NCBI GenBank assembly: GCA_044463125.1
Contig: JBIQMS010000021.1
Location: forward strand, 9,625 to 73,624
Direction of reading: 5' to 3'
Origin: CAYMZZ01 sp044463125
GTDB lineage: Bacteria; Bacteroidota; Bacteroidia; Chitinophagales; Chitinophagaceae
DNA: 64,000 nt
A program made the position numbers and the translations under genes. Every line of letters starts with the position of its first letter. Position 1 is the stretch's first letter. Below the pieces are notes generated by a model. It was not told the DNA's origin, searched no databases, and was given only the letters and a program-made list of their open reading frames with translations. Of the stretch, positions 8,158 through 16,116 are shown piece by piece.

Positions 8158-9468
8158 TTATTTTTTAGATTGTTGTTTCACAAATCCCCGGATACCTTCC
8201 ACCAGTACATCCAGTTGATTCAGGGTGGTATAAACGTTCGGCGTTATGCGCACGCCATGAATGTTTTCCCACTCAATAGCTACCGTGTGTAGTTTATGTT
8301 TGCTGAAAAGAAAACTGTCGAGCTCACCCGGTTTGGCGCCTTCTATACCAATATTACCGATGGCGCATCCCCAACGAGGGTGAAGGGAAGTGTTTAATTT
8401 GATACCGGGCAAATCTTTCACTTTTTCCATCCAGTAATTCTTCAGATAGTGCAGCCTTTTTTCTTTTCGTTCAATGCCTATCATCTCATGAAATTCAACG
8501 GCTTTGCCGATGGCCTGTTCAATGAAGAATGGCCGGGTACCCAGGTTTTCAAACTTGCGGATATCGGGCTTGAGCGGATCATCGCTGGTCGCGAAAAGCG
8601 GATAAACCCTGCTGATCTTTTCCTTCTTTACATACAGCATGCCACTGCCAATGGGCGCATAAAGCCATTTGTGCAAGCTGCTGGCAAAATAATCGCATTC
8701 CAGCTCTGGAATAGTGAATTGAAAATGCGCGAAACTATGCGCGCCATCCACTATTACTTCAATATTCCGCTTATGCGCTTCCCGGGCTATCTTTTGTACC
8801 GGAAGTATCTGGCCATTCCAGTTGATGATATGGGTAATATGCACCAATTTGGTTTGCGGAGTAAATGCCGATACATATTGTTGCACCAAATAATCCTCGT
8901 CTTCGCTGGGCAGTTCAAGATTGATCCATTTCATTCGGATGCCATCCCTTTTTTCGCGCTGCTTGTAAGCATTGATCATATTGGGATAATCCTGCCGGGC
9001 CGCTACCACTTCGTTGCCCGCTTTCAGTGGCAGTCCAAAAATGATGGTCTCCAATCCTTCGGATGAATTGCGATTGATGGCTATTTCTTCTGCATCGCAT
9101 CCCGCAAGCCGGGCCAGGTTGCGACGCAAAGGCTCACGGCCCAGATCCAGCACGCGCCACATATAATAACTGGGTGCTTCGTTGCTGAAGTCGTAGTAGC
9201 GCTTCATGGCTTCGGCTACGGTGCGGGGTGCAGGTGAAACACCACCATTGTTCAGGTTGATGATTCCCGGCGACACTGTAAAAGCCTGCTGAATGGCATA
9301 CCAGAAATCCTCCTCCCCTGCCAGGCTGGCCGCATCCAAACCCTCGGCCCCTTCCAGCGCACGGTTCAGTTCGCGGGCCCAGGCGGGTTGCGCCAATGAA
9401 GAAAAAAGTGCAAGCGAAGAAAACATACCGGCTTTTCTCAAAAAGCCACGGCGGTTTTGTTGTTTCAT
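8158..9468 (-). CDS. Tat-exported class V aminotransferase-fold PLP enzyme
   Basis: 436 aa. The N-terminus MKQQNRRGFLRKAGMFSS carries a twin-arginine signal followed by a hydrophobic stretch, unusual for a PLP enzyme and pointing to export of the folded, cofactor-loaded protein. The class V aminotransferase core is clear: VDGAHSFAHFQ with the PLP-binding Asp241, and SSLHKWLYAPIG with Schiff-base Lys267. Family members include cysteine desulfurases and isopenicillin-N epimerases; the exact reaction cannot be assigned. The gene starts 6 bp from the end of the S10 peptidase gene and 11 bp from the SGNH hydrolase gene, so the three probably form an operon of exported hydrolytic or amino-acid processing enzymes. 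Confidence 0.9.
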   Translation of the reverse strand: MKQQNRRGFLRKAGMFSSLALFSSLAQPAWARELNRALEGAEGLDAASLAGEEDFWYAIQQAFTVSPGIINLNNGGVSPAPRTVAEAMKRYYDFSNEAPSYYMWRVLDLGREPLRRNLARLAGCDAEEIAINRNSSEGLETIIFGLPLKAGNEVVAARQDYPNMINAYKQREKRDGIRMKWINLELPSEDEDYLVQQYVSAFTPQTKLVHITHIINWNGQILPVQKIAREAHKRNIEVIVDGAHSFAHFQFTIPELECDYFASSLHKWLYAPIGSGMLYVKKEKISRVYPLFATSDDPLKPDIRKFENLGTRPFFIEQAIGKAVEFHEMIGIERKEKRLHYLKNYWMEKVKDLPGIKLNTSLHPRWGCAIGNIGIEGAKPGELDSFLFSKHKLHTVAIEWENIHGVRITPNVYTTLNQLDVLVEGIRGFVKQQSKK

Positions 9469-9474
9469 ACAACA

Positions 9475-10965
9475 TTATTTAGGCAGTGCATCTTCCATAA
9501 ACTGCCGGTAATCGTTTTTCAACTGTACCAGTGAGGGCTTATGGATATACATCATATGCCCCGACTCATAATATGTGAACCGAATATTCGAGCGGAGATT
9601 CGCCGGCAGGAACATGTGCTTCACCACATAATCCGTAGCGTAGTACGGGGTAGCCATATCGTAATAGCCGTTGCAAATCCACACTTTCAGAAAGGGATTC
9701 TGCACCATCGCACCGCGCAGGGTTTCTGCTACGTTCAGGTAGCGGTCCTGGCTATTGGTCCAGGGGCGCACCCGGCCGGTAAGAATTTCGTAAGGCAAAT
9801 CGCTCGAGAATTTCAACTCGCGACGCAGGTAATCGTTGATGGCGGCGGTGTAGGGACCATAAATGGCGCGCTCATAGCTGGGATCATAGTCATAACTGTC
9901 GCCGGCATGGTCATAGTCCTGGCCGGTTATCCGCGAATCAAGCCGCCCCACAGTCAGTTTATCCTTGCGCAGTAACTCCTTATTGTAGCGTCCCACATTG
10001 AAGCGAAGATTGGCCTGATCAATATAGTCGGGGTCAAGTCCGGTATATTGTTGCAGCTTATTGATGATCGTCTTTCTTTCCTCCGCCGGCAATTGGTCCC
10101 CTTTCATGAGGGCCTGTTGATAGGGGCCTGATGCAAATGCTTCCACTTCTTTGAGCAGGTTTTTCAGATTATTGTAGCGCGGATCCAGTTTCTTGTGGTA
10201 CCAGGATGTGGCCGCAAAGGTCGGGAGAAGCAGGGCATGTGGAAGATCATTACCCCTGTCGGCGCGCACGGTGCCAAAATCAAGGATGGCCGAAATCAGA
10301 ATGATCCCATTTACATAGAGCCCATGGCGGCTTTGCAGGTAGCCCGATAAGCCTGCCGCGCGGGTGGTGCCATAGCTTTCACCGGCAATAAACTTGGGCG
10401 ATGACCATCGTCCATAGCGCGAAATATAAAGCCGGATAAAGTCGCCCACGAAACGGAGGTCGTTATCGTAGCCGGTAAACTCCCCCTGCTGGGTTCGTCC
10501 CGCCGGCCGGGTATAACCTGTCATCATGGGGTCAATAAAAACCAGGTCAGCCTTGTCGAGCCAGGTATGCGGATTGTCCACGTATTCGTAAGGCGGAGGA
10601 AGGCTATTGCCCTCTTCTGTCATTTTTACCAGCTTGGGGCCCAGGGCGCCCATGTGGAGCCAAACGGATGAGGAGCCCGGCCCGCCATTGAATGAGAAAA
10701 GGATAGGCCTTTTCGCGGGATCGGGTTCTCCGTTCTTGGTGTAAGCAATAAAAAACAGGTTGGCCTTCAGGGTATCGCGCTCATCTCGCATATCCATATA
10801 ACCCGTGGTGGCCGTGTAAGAAATGGTCTCTTTGTCGGTTTTCACCTGCTGCTGGGTTATGGAAAGACCTTGCGTTTTCCAACCAGCAGGTTCCGGGGCT
10901 TTCTGGGCCTTAACTATGGTAGCCAACAGAAGACAAACGACCAGGGATCTCAATGACATAAGCAT
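9475..10965 (-). CDS. S10 family serine carboxypeptidase-like protein
   Basis: 496 aa with a signal peptide; ATG at 10965 or 10959 (MSLRSLVVCLLLATIVKA). Serine carboxypeptidase family: the oxyanion motif FNGGPGSSSVWLHMG near residue 92, nucleophile Ser197 in GESYGTTRAAG, Asp436 in CNGYYDMATPYY and His470 in ESGHMMYIH. It removes C-terminal residues from peptides, presumably in the periplasm. It is the first gene of a tight three-gene run with the PLP enzyme and the SGNH hydrolase, all exported. All catalytic residues are present. Confidence 0.93.
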   Translation of the reverse strand: MLMSLRSLVVCLLLATIVKAQKAPEPAGWKTQGLSITQQQVKTDKETISYTATTGYMDMRDERDTLKANLFFIAYTKNGEPDPAKRPILFSFNGGPGSSSVWLHMGALGPKLVKMTEEGNSLPPPYEYVDNPHTWLDKADLVFIDPMMTGYTRPAGRTQQGEFTGYDNDLRFVGDFIRLYISRYGRWSSPKFIAGESYGTTRAAGLSGYLQSRHGLYVNGIILISAILDFGTVRADRGNDLPHALLLPTFAATSWYHKKLDPRYNNLKNLLKEVEAFASGPYQQALMKGDQLPAEERKTIINKLQQYTGLDPDYIDQANLRFNVGRYNKELLRKDKLTVGRLDSRITGQDYDHAGDSYDYDPSYERAIYGPYTAAINDYLRRELKFSSDLPYEILTGRVRPWTNSQDRYLNVAETLRGAMVQNPFLKVWICNGYYDMATPYYATDYVVKHMFLPANLRSNIRFTYYESGHMMYIHKPSLVQLKNDYRQFMEDALPK

Positions 10966-11082
10966 ACAATTAGTGATGGAATGGCTTGAAAGTTAGGCCT
11001 TCCCGCCATAATGCGAAAATTTTTTCCCGCCCCTCAAGGGATTGGAAGCCAGGCGAAGAAGGCTGAAATTTTTTTAAAAGCA

Positions 11083-11114
11083 TTTGGGCGAAAAGCGGGC
11101 AAACCCTATTTTTG
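11083..11114 (+). promoter_or_regulatory. Promoter of tRNA-Gln (Bacteroidota type)
   Basis: TTTG at 11083-11086, 20 bp spacer, TATTTTTG at 11107-11114 (consensus TAnnTTTG). Start of transcription would fall about 25 bp before the tRNA. This is the clearest complete promoter in the window. Confidence 0.7.
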
Positions 11115-11146
11115 CACTCCCAAATCGAAAAGAGGCGGGACAGGAT

Positions 11147-11217
11147 TGACCCATGGTGTAACGGTAGCACTACAGATTTTGGTTCTGTCTGTTAAGGTTC
11201 GAATCCTTATGGGTCAA
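11147..11217 (+). tRNA. tRNA-Gln (anticodon TTG)
   Basis: 71 nt including the discriminator base. The acceptor stem pairs TGACCCA (11147-11153) with TGGGTCA (11210-11216), discriminator A. The anticodon stem is ACAGA/TCTGT with the loop TTTTGGT, giving anticodon TTG at 11179-11181. The T arm is TAAGG-TTCGAAT-CCTTA. CCA is not encoded. A strong terminator begins four bases downstream, so the tRNA is a single-gene unit. Confidence 0.97.
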
Positions 11218-11220
11218 CAA

Positions 11221-11262
11221 AATAAACCCGAACGACTGCGTCGTTCGGGTTTATTGTTTTTT
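11221..11262 (+). terminator. Intrinsic terminator of tRNA-Gln
   Basis: Perfect 16-bp stem (11221-11236 with 11240-11255), three-base loop TGC, then GTTTTTT. The AT-rich foot on the left arm gives A bases on the other side, so it may also stop minus-strand transcripts from 11327. Confidence 0.93.
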
Positions 11263-11326
11263 GCCAGAAGGATACGGGTTCAATGGTTAATGAGTCCGGT
11301 TTTCAATGTACTATCACTTTCGTTAT

Positions 11327-12685
11327 TTATTGTTTGACAAATGCTGATTGATAACGTTGGTCTCCCGACTCGATGCTGACCAGGTAGGTCCCGGCCACAA
11401 GCGCCGGTAGCTGGAACCATTGCGATGCATAGGGCAATTGCTTCCTCACTACCACCTGCCCCTTCATATCAACAATGCTAATGGTCATTTTTTGCAAGCC
11501 TAAACTTCCGGCCTTTATATAAATAGCATGACCGACATCGAAGGTTGGAAACAGCTTTTCGATAAATTCTTGAGAAATATCCGGACGAATGGTTATTATG
11601 TTGGAATAAGAAAATGCACCATCAAAGTCAACCTGCTTCAAACGGTAATAAATTAATCCTTTGTCTGAAGCGGCCTGATCGGTCCACTGGTAATTGCTGG
11701 GCATTTGTGAATTACCTCCGGCATGCAGCGAATTTTGAATACCTACGAAGGTAAAATCATTTTCGGTACTGTACTTTCTTTCAATATAAAAATGTCGGTT
11801 ATTATATTCAGTCATGGTGACCCAATCAAGCTGAACAAGATCGTTATGCCAGCGGCCGGAAAGTTTTAGGCCGGTCACCGGAAGGGCATTACCCACCGAG
11901 CTGAGCGTCCATCTTGAAAATCCCGGAACCCCTGTTTTCTCCACATAGTTGGCGGCCATATCCCTATTCGTGTACCCTTCGTTAGTCCAGTTGCTGTTGT
12001 CCGTACTCTTCCAGAGTACCAGGGTGTTTTCCGCCAGGCCATTCAGTTCAGCATCCAGGTATTCGAATCGAAGAGTAGCGTCCAGAGAAGTGTTGTTGCT
12101 GGGAACAATATCATAATAGCGGAATATAGAGTTACCGGTGCCTGACCCATTGGTTTGCGACTGATGTCCACGGCGTATGGTGGTTGATCCCAAATTTTGA
12201 GAGGATGTAATCGATATGCCCAGGCTACCAGGGTCGGCTGCGTTGGGAGCATTTAGAAGGACTGTCTTGAAAATCTGTCCATTTCCCGACGAAACAATCC
12301 TGCTGCTTTCGCTTTCTCCCTTCAAATGTCCATCCAATATCAGCTCTACATTTGCATTTCCAAGATCCAGCAGACCAGAAGTAAAAACCAGACTACTGGA
12401 TACCGAAATATCTCTGGTAAGTGTAATTTTCCGCGGATTTTGCTTATCTACCTCCATGGCGTAAAAAACAAGCTTTTGGCTGCCTGTGATTGAATTATCC
12501 GCCTTACCGGTAAATTTGAATAAGCCGTTATTCATCTCCAGGCCAGCGTCGCTATGAAAGTCGATATCGCTGAGTACTGTATAAACATTTCCGCTTACCT
12601 TCCATTCGGTATTTTGATTGAGAGTAAGCTGGCCCAGTGCAGGCTGAACGGCGATGCAAAAAACAGTCAGTAGCGTTAATTTCAT
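11327..12685 (-). CDS. Secreted protein with T9SS type A C-terminal sorting domain
   Basis: 452 aa, signal peptide (MKLTLLTVFCIAVQPALGQ). The N-terminal two thirds are beta-rich with no recognised enzyme motif (fields such as LVFTSGLLDLGNANVELILDG resemble passenger repeats of surface proteins). Around residues 270-370 is the common Bacteroidota module VTGLKLSGRW...WVTMTEYNNRHFYIERK...YYRLKQVDFDG, which precedes a C-terminal sorting signal (residues about 380-452) ending in GTYLVSIESGDQRYQSAFVKQ. T9SS would carry it across the outer membrane and cleave the signal, linking it to the PorU2/PorV2 genes. Function unknown. Confidence 0.85.
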   Translation of the reverse strand: MKLTLLTVFCIAVQPALGQLTLNQNTEWKVSGNVYTVLSDIDFHSDAGLEMNNGLFKFTGKADNSITGSQKLVFYAMEVDKQNPRKITLTRDISVSSSLVFTSGLLDLGNANVELILDGHLKGESESSRIVSSGNGQIFKTVLLNAPNAADPGSLGISITSSQNLGSTTIRRGHQSQTNGSGTGNSIFRYYDIVPSNNTSLDATLRFEYLDAELNGLAENTLVLWKSTDNSNWTNEGYTNRDMAANYVEKTGVPGFSRWTLSSVGNALPVTGLKLSGRWHNDLVQLDWVTMTEYNNRHFYIERKYSTENDFTFVGIQNSLHAGGNSQMPSNYQWTDQAASDKGLIYYRLKQVDFDGAFSYSNIITIRPDISQEFIEKLFPTFDVGHAIYIKAGSLGLQKMTISIVDMKGQVVVRKQLPYASQWFQLPALVAGTYLVSIESGDQRYQSAFVKQ

Positions 12686-12714
12686 ATGCTTGAATTAAGA
12701 TCTGCGTGATCCTT

Positions 12715-13653
12715 TTAATTTTTGAAGATCACAAATTTAAATTCCCCTTCCACAGCACCCGAGTCCTTATGCCAAAGCTGAACCACATAATAGCCACTAT
12801 TGGCCTTGAAGGAGCCAAACGATGCCACGTTTGGAACACTGGGAGTTACCAGTATTACACTTCTATCGAATGAATAGGCCTGTAACCCTTCTACAGTTAT
12901 CCTGTATTCGGTAGCACCCGTTCCGTAATGCTTTGAAACCTGGAAATTGCCTGTGCCATTTGTAATAGTTCCATCCAACGCTACAGTTCCGTAGCTGTAC
13001 GCCGCCAGGTGATAATCGCCGGTTTCGGGTCGGGTAAGTTTACTGGTTGAGCTCAAACTGATCCCAGTATTATCTACCGTTACTTTGGTTAATCCCCCAC
13101 TGGTTAACCTGACAGCTCCGGTTTCGTTCTCAGAATTCGTTCCGATTCGTAGGTCATTGGAGGAAAGTTGCAGAAAAGCCTTATTCAAACCACTTGTTAA
13201 AAATTGAAATTTGCCGGTTGCGCCATTCACAAAAATGTCGCCACCATCCAACTTCATATCGCCGTTGAGCAATCGAAAATTTCCATTGGCCACATGAAGT
13301 CTTTCCGATAGCGCCGCCGTACCTATACCCACGCTATCGGTAAAGTTGATTAGCCATTTGCGACCTATCGTTTTTGTCCAGGCATAATTATTCAGAAAAT
13401 ACCGCCATTGCCCCTCGCGGTATTGAAACAATCGTTGATTCCCATTTTCAAAAACGAGTAGTCCATTCGCCGGATCAGGGATGGCAAAAATTTGTGACTG
13501 CGACATACGCGGCAGCAAGAATCCCCTGTTGGTACTTTTCAATTCCAGAATGGCTGAGGGCGATGGCAAGGATCCATCTTCAGAGATGGCGATTCCCTGT
13601 TGGGCCATACAATAATATGGGAGCAACACCAGTAGCAGTATGAACTTTTTCAT
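12715..13653 (-). CDS. Secreted fibre-like repeat protein, paralogue 1
   Basis: 312 aa from the ATG at 13653 (MKKFILLLVLLPYYCMAQ, a signal peptide); a start six codons earlier is possible. Family-typical motifs: SAILELKSTNRGFLLPRM near the N-terminus, GLLVFENGNQRLFQYREGQW, then DSVGIGTAALSERLHVANGN, followed by beta-structured repeats and a globular C-terminal tail. These motifs are common in Bacteroidota surface proteins that resemble phage tail fibres, but no function is established. A close paralogue with the same block order lies 27 bp upstream, indicating tandem duplication. No T9SS signal is visible. Confidence 0.8.
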   Translation of the reverse strand: MKKFILLLVLLPYYCMAQQGIAISEDGSLPSPSAILELKSTNRGFLLPRMSQSQIFAIPDPANGLLVFENGNQRLFQYREGQWRYFLNNYAWTKTIGRKWLINFTDSVGIGTAALSERLHVANGNFRLLNGDMKLDGGDIFVNGATGKFQFLTSGLNKAFLQLSSNDLRIGTNSENETGAVRLTSGGLTKVTVDNTGISLSSTSKLTRPETGDYHLAAYSYGTVALDGTITNGTGNFQVSKHYGTGATEYRITVEGLQAYSFDRSVILVTPSVPNVASFGSFKANSGYYVVQLWHKDSGAVEGEFKFVIFKN

Positions 13654-13680
13654 GTTCAGTTGTTTCAACATATTATTTTA

Positions 13681-14628
13681 TTAGGGGTTAAACACAATGA
13701 AGCTGAATGCCGCATCCTGTTTTAAAGTTGTTCCAATATTTCGAAACTCTACATAAACACCACCGCCGGGGTTTGTGTTGTAATCGGTTTGTACCCTGAC
13801 GTTGGAATTCATGGGCGTAACAATGGCAATGGCCTGGCTGGTCATACCCGGATAACGAATATAATAAGTGCCTCCGCTTTCGAGCCTTTCTATTGAAACA
13901 TTCGGAGTGGCATGAATAACGGACCCATCTTCCCTTACCTGTCCATAGCAAACAGGAATCAGATTGTTGTCACCAGTATTGGTTCGCACAATTTTACCAT
14001 TGCCTGTCAACTCCAATCCCTCCTCATTGATGGTGACCTGGTTGGTCCCATGCGTCCGTATGATCAAGCCGCCTTCCGTATTGGTAAGATTGGTGCCGAT
14101 GCGCAGATTATTACCGGACAATTGCACAAAGCCCTTGGTTTCACCGGCCGACTGAAACTGGATGATGCCATCCGATTTGTTGAGTAAAACATCCCCATTG
14201 TCGATCTTTATATCTCCGTTTGAAATTTTAAAGTTCCCATTCCCAACGTGCAGCCTTTCGGTGGGTGCGGCGGTACCAATACCAACGCTATCAATGCCAT
14301 TGTACACCCAATTGCGGGTGGGAGATGCGGCCCAATAACTATTATCGATCAGAAAACGCCATACGCCATCCTGATACTGAAATAATTTCTGGGCATCCGT
14401 ATCAAACACCAGTAAACCAGCTTCGGGGTTGCTAATGGCTATACGTTGGGATTGCGTCATTCTCGGCAACAGAAATCCCTTGTTGGTACTTTGTACATCC
14501 AGCAGGGCGCTGGCGGCAGGGGCGCTTCCATCGGTATTGATGGCTACACCCGGTTGCTGAGCCAATGCGGGTTGAATAAATACAGAAGCTGCAAAAGACA
14601 GGAAGATGACTAAATTCAGTTTTCTCAT
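13681..14628 (-). CDS. Secreted fibre-like repeat protein, paralogue 2
   Basis: 315 aa with a signal peptide ending AQQPG. Same architecture as its neighbour: SALLDVQSTNKGFLLPRMTQSQ, GLLVFDTDAQKLFQYQDGVW, DSVGIGTAAPTERLHVGNGN, then similar blocks down to a FSFIVFNP terminus that matches the other's EFKFVIFKN. The C-terminal thirds differ most, as expected if the common stem presents different tips. It likely shares a transcript with the next gene. Role as a surface filament or adhesin is inference from the motif resemblance only. Confidence 0.8.
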   Translation of the reverse strand: MRKLNLVIFLSFAASVFIQPALAQQPGVAINTDGSAPAASALLDVQSTNKGFLLPRMTQSQRIAISNPEAGLLVFDTDAQKLFQYQDGVWRFLIDNSYWAASPTRNWVYNGIDSVGIGTAAPTERLHVGNGNFKISNGDIKIDNGDVLLNKSDGIIQFQSAGETKGFVQLSGNNLRIGTNLTNTEGGLIIRTHGTNQVTINEEGLELTGNGKIVRTNTGDNNLIPVCYGQVREDGSVIHATPNVSIERLESGGTYYIRYPGMTSQAIAIVTPMNSNVRVQTDYNTNPGGGVYVEFRNIGTTLKQDAAFSFIVFNP

Positions 14629-14680
14629 AAATTAATCGGTTAATGATGGTCAATCTGGTTAAGGCCTTTACCAGTATCCG

Positions 14681-15229
14681 TTATGGCATAAAAAACCATA
14701 ATTGTTTTCTGGGCTGGAATCTAACATTGCTGTGCCTGGGATTGGGAGGAGAAACATTTCCCGCCCGGGTAATCAGATAATACCCCCTCTTGTACTTTGA
14801 TTCCAGGTAAAAATTCTGGCCGTCACCTTTGGTTCTAATAAAAACAGATTTCTCGTTAGGAACATCATCCAGATCATAACTGTACTCATCATTGGATGCA
14901 TAAGGGTCGTCTTCAAAGCTGATGTATTTACCGGCATTGTTTTTCAGGTGCCAGTTATTATCGCCGGTAGTAATGAGCTGCCATATATCCCGGGGTCTAA
15001 CAAGAAATCCTCTTGATTCTGCGGTGGCGGAATAGTCCGTAATGTTGAACGTGCCGCTAACGCCAGACCTTAAAGCAAGTGTATCTTCATCACCTATCCC
15101 ATTAATGCCTATGGTACAAATAAAACCGATGGTCCTTAAATCCGAACTTTCTTCATCGGTACTGTTTTGCTTTTCACAAGCAGATAGCAGCATCCAAACT
15201 GCCAGTGTGAGCACAAGATTTTGTTTCAT
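14681..15229 (-). CDS. Lipoprotein of unknown function
   Basis: 182 aa from the ATG at 15229 (an in-frame start 21 codons upstream lacks a signal sequence). MKQNLVLTLAVWMLLSAC is a lipoprotein signal with Cys18, followed by an acidic, Ser-rich linker. The mature part alternates aromatic and charged residues (IWQLITTGDNNWHLKN, GKYISFEDD, NFYLESKYKRGYYLITR), reminiscent of beta-trefoil or carbohydrate-binding repeats, but I cannot name a family. It lies 52 bp upstream of the two fibre-like genes on the same strand and probably shares their transcript. Confidence 0.72.
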   Translation of the reverse strand: MKQNLVLTLAVWMLLSACEKQNSTDEESSDLRTIGFICTIGINGIGDEDTLALRSGVSGTFNITDYSATAESRGFLVRPRDIWQLITTGDNNWHLKNNAGKYISFEDDPYASNDEYSYDLDDVPNEKSVFIRTKGDGQNFYLESKYKRGYYLITRAGNVSPPNPRHSNVRFQPRKQLWFFMP

Positions 15230-15406
15230 ATATATTCCCGTTTTCTGATTTGGTAGTTTGTTTACGAAAATCAAAACTACCTGTTCAACCAAGGCGGGTC
15301 AATAGCGAAAATGGGTGATGGCGTTCAGCACAAAGACCCGCATAGCACGGGCATGCTTTGGGGTGAAAGCAAGTAGTACATAGAGGGAAAAGCGGGAAAA
15401 AGGAAG

Positions 15407-16042
15407 CTAAACGATCCTGTCCTTAATGGCTTTTGACACGGCCTCGGTTCCGGAGTTTACATGTAGTTTGGCGTAGATATTCCGAATATGCGATTTCACG
15501 GTATCGATGGCAATATTCGATGCCGCGGCAATCATTTTATAACTTTTACCGGCCACCAGCATTTGCAATATTTCCTTTTCCCGGGCCGTGAGTTGATAAT
15601 CCACGGGAACTGTGGGTTGCATTTTTTCCCGAAATAATTCAAGCATACGCCGGGCAATACCCGGAGTCATAGGCGAACCGCCGCTCTCCACTTCTTTCAA
15701 GGCCTCAATATAACCAGTAGGTGAGGTAGATTTCAGAATATATCCTGAAGCCCCGGCACAAATTGCATTGAATATATAATCGTCATCGAAAAATGCGGTT
15801 TGTATGAGTACGTGTAAGCCAGGAAAGTGAAGTTTGATCAAGCGTGTGGCATCTATACCGCTCAAACCTGGCATCTCAATATCCATCAGCACTATATCGC
15901 AGGGATTTTCGTTCAACACCTCAATTAAATCATTACAATTGGCATAGGCGCCACTACAGGAAAACCCTTCTACCGATTCAAGCAATACCTGCAATGTTTT
16001 GCGCAGGTGACTATTGTCCTCAAAAATGCTGATCCGCGGCAT
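15407..16042 (-). CDS. NarL/LuxR-type response regulator
   Basis: 211 aa. Receiver domain residues 1-120 with the phosphoacceptor Asp54 in IVLMDIEMPG and Lys in LKSTSP; LuxR-type helix-turn-helix at about 146-205 (LTAREKEILQMLVAGKSYKMIA...VKSHIRNIYAKL). It binds DNA when phosphorylated. The histidine kinase gene sits 74 bp upstream on the same strand and carries the HisKA_3 type DHp domain that pairs with this class of regulator. Targets are not known; the surface-protein genes at 11327-15229 are nearby but no operator was recognised. Confidence 0.95.
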   Translation of the reverse strand: MPRISIFEDNSHLRKTLQVLLESVEGFSCSGAYANCNDLIEVLNENPCDIVLMDIEMPGLSGIDATRLIKLHFPGLHVLIQTAFFDDDYIFNAICAGASGYILKSTSPTGYIEALKEVESGGSPMTPGIARRMLELFREKMQPTVPVDYQLTAREKEILQMLVAGKSYKMIAAASNIAIDTVKSHIRNIYAKLHVNSGTEAVSKAIKDRIV

Positions 16043-16116
16043 CCGTTAATTTTTTACAAATTTGATAGAGTTCTGGCCAAACCCCAATAGCGAATAAGGG
16101 CGAGTTGAAGTGTTCA

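Noticed and set aside
10970..11170. 66-codon minus-strand ORF over the tRNA
   Set aside because: It overlaps the tRNA-Gln and its promoter; no motif.
11147..15229. Genomic island inserted at tRNA-Gln
   Set aside because: No integrase, no direct repeat of the tRNA 3' end found downstream, and the tRNA has its own promoter and terminator. The accessory-like surface genes alone do not prove insertion.
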